Assembly (NCBI RefSeq): GCF_014205845.1
Contig: NZ_JACHCR010000030.1
Location: 1-64,000, forward strand
From: Mucilaginibacter cryoferens
GTDB lineage: Bacteria; Bacteroidota; Bacteroidia; Sphingobacteriales; Sphingobacteriaceae
DNA length: 64,000 nucleotides
Direction: 5' to 3'
Positions 62,786-64,000 of this stretch are shown piece after piece. The translations under genes and the position numbers were made by a program. Each line of letters starts with the position of its first letter. Within the stretch, counting starts at the first letter, position 1. A model generated the notes under the pieces. The model was not told the DNA's origin and did no database searches. It was given only the letters and a program-made list of their open reading frames with translations.

Positions 62786-63325
62786 ATGGAGATTCGCAAA
62801 TTAAAGTTAGATGAGCTTAACCGGGCTTCGGTTGATGAGTTTAAAGAACAGGATAAGTTACCCGTTGCCGTTATATTAGATAACGTGCGCAGCATGCACA
62901 ATATAGGCTCTATATTTCGTACCTCCGACGGTTTTGCTGTTGAGCAGATTTGCCTTTGCGGTATAACCGCCCAGCCCCCGCATCGCGAAATTGAAAAAAC
63001 CGCACTCGGCGCTACCCTTTCTGTAAACTGGACCTACCACGAAACTACGTTAGAGGCCGTTGAAAAACTACGAACCGAAGGCTACCAGATAATAGCCGTT
63101 GAGCAAGCCCAAAACAGTACTATGCTCAACAAATTTACGCCCGCCCCTACCCAAAAATACGCCCTTATATTTGGTAACGAAGTTAATGGCGTAAGCGACG
63201 AAGTGATGCAAAAGATAGATGCCTGCATTGAAATTCCGCAGTTTGGCACCAAACACTCTTTTAATATTGTAGTATCTGCCGGCATTGTGCTTTGGGATTT
63301 TTTTGCCAAACTGGTGGTTGGTTAA
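62786..63325 (+). CDS. SpoU/TrmH-family RNA 2'-O-methyltransferase
   Basis: The protein has 179 aa. SPOUT motif 1 is VILDNVRSMHNIGSIFRTSD, motif 2 ALIFGNEVNGVSDEVMQKID, motif 3 IPQFGTKHSFNIVVSAGIVL. The catalytic domain is nearly the whole protein, as in short TrmL/TrmH-like enzymes. Substrate tRNA or rRNA position unknown. CCAATGAAC words lie just upstream. Confidence 0.92.
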   Translation: MEIRKLKLDELNRASVDEFKEQDKLPVAVILDNVRSMHNIGSIFRTSDGFAVEQICLCGITAQPPHREIEKTALGATLSVNWTYHETTLEAVEKLRTEGYQIIAVEQAQNSTMLNKFTPAPTQKYALIFGNEVNGVSDEVMQKIDACIEIPQFGTKHSFNIVVSAGIVLWDFFAKLVVG

Positions 63326-63399
63326 TACAATCAAAGTTTCTTTTTAAGTTTGTATGTGTAGATGCTTTTGTTTGATACTACTTACCTGATACCAAAAAG

Positions 63400-64000
63400 A
63401 TGAATGCCTTAGCCAAAAAACTACAGATAAAGCCTCAATCGCGCTGGTTGCTTCATAACGCGCCGGCTAACTATTTAGATTATCTGTTGCCTTTACCTAA
63501 GGGTGCTGAGGTGTTTTTTAATTCATCGGGTAATTTTGATGGCGTGCAGCTTTTTGTAACCAACAGTAATGAGTTGGCTACCGAATTAAAGGTTATTTCG
63601 CCACTTTTAAAACCTGACACCATTTTCTGGATCATCTACCCTAAAAAAACATCTAAAATAAAAACCGACCTGGAAATGATGGGCAGTTGGGATACCCCAT
63701 CTGTATACGGCCTGCGCCCGGTTGCTTCCGCAGCAATAAATGAAACATGGACGGCATTACGCTTTCGCCCCGCCGAACAAGTTAAAGTTTCTGAGGGCCG
63801 CAACGACGGCATTCGCGCCAAAGAACATAGCGCCTACATTGATGTTGATAATAAAATTATAACACTACCCCATTATATAAAGCTGGCTCTTGAACAGCAG
63901 CCCGGTGCCCTTGCCTGGTATCAACAGCTATCCTACAGTAATAAAAAGGAATATGTACTATGGATATTAACCGCCAAGCAAGAAAAAACCCGCGATGAGC
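63400..64000 (+). CDS. YdeI/OmdA-type protein, 3' truncated by window edge
   Basis: The frame runs from the ATG at 63400 (MNALAKKLQIKPQSRWLLHN) to the last base without a stop, 200 codons. The first 130 residues resemble a DUF3052-like helper domain (WLLHNAPANYLDYLLPLPKG, FWIIYPKKTSKIKTDLE). From residue 150 the OmdA (bacteriocin-protection, YdeI/OmpD-associated) segment appears: LPHYIKLALEQQPGALAWYQ, then S-N-K-K-E-Y-V-L-W-I and A-K-Q-E-K-T-R. Function of the family is poorly known. Confidence 0.8.
   Translation, partial: MNALAKKLQIKPQSRWLLHNAPANYLDYLLPLPKGAEVFFNSSGNFDGVQLFVTNSNELATELKVISPLLKPDTIFWIIYPKKTSKIKTDLEMMGSWDTPSVYGLRPVASAAINETWTALRFRPAEQVKVSEGRNDGIRAKEHSAYIDVDNKIITLPHYIKLALEQQPGALAWYQQLSYSNKKEYVLWILTAKQEKTRDE

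Noticed and set aside
1..64000. tRNA or rRNA genes in the intergenic gaps.
   Set aside because: No cloverleaf with a TTCRA loop or rRNA-like conserved block was noticed while reading the gaps; a covariance search was not possible.

Overview
The window looks like chromosomal DNA of a Bacteroidetes bacterium of the Sphingobacteriaceae, probably Mucilaginibacter or a close relative. The evidence is a DUF4290-murA pair, MG2/TonB-plug fusion proteins, FtsX/MacB-type permeases, tandem 'head GIN' (DUF2807) proteins, several TAnnTTTG-type promoters, weak Shine-Dalgarno sequences and many palindromic intergenic repeats. Most genes are housekeeping or generic exported proteins. No rRNA, tRNA, CRISPR array or complete insertion sequence was recognised.

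Layout. 1-10.5 kb: mutS (-), a TlpA-like thioredoxin protein, a PcrA/UvrD helicase (+), an XRE regulator, and a TPR sensor protein that stops just after a histidine-kinase-like H-box (-). 11.08-13.28 kb: five consecutive + strand genes for exported peptides that share a D-L-x-x-A-D motif at or near the C-terminus. Four encode 47-56 aa peptides. The fifth encodes a 448-aa protein with 29 amino-acid-identical copies of FTGGPKRDLGNAD. I do not recognise this system; it is the strongest candidate for something undescribed. 13.5-14.4 kb: a DUF559 nuclease gene between inverted GC-rich repeats, then an empty copy of the same repeat pair. 14.4-22.2 kb: an M20 dipeptidase, a GH2 glycosidase, a 41-aa gene and an FtsX-type permease. 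The permease's 3' third was tandemly duplicated together with a 128-bp palindromic element; the element abuts a truncated small gene. 22.2-26.3 kb: small hypotheticals, a GNAT and an enolase-superfamily epimerase among dispersed repeats.

26.3-44.2 kb: DUF4290 and murA (with Asp replacing the usual catalytic Cys), a GT39-like membrane protein, cystathionine beta-synthase, a 1947-aa alpha-2-macroglobulin/TonB-plug fusion, AMP nucleosidase, then clpX, clpP and tig on the - strand (transcribed tig-clpP-clpX), and a di-haem cytochrome c. 44.2-46.7 kb: three DUF2807 genes, each preceded by a GTAAC/CGTC(T/A)TA promoter-like pair resembling ECF sigma promoters. 47-64 kb: a Tat-exported TIM-barrel protein, an M28 peptidase with a GNAT, small hypotheticals, a CYTH protein, tandem paralogous lipoproteins upstream of a 908-aa MG2/plug protein, DUF1761 and TMEM175-like membrane proteins, an aldo/keto reductase, a YciI protein, galactokinase, a SpoU methyltransferase and a YdeI/OmdA-type gene cut by the window edge.

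All family assignments come from reading motifs by eye; no database search was run.
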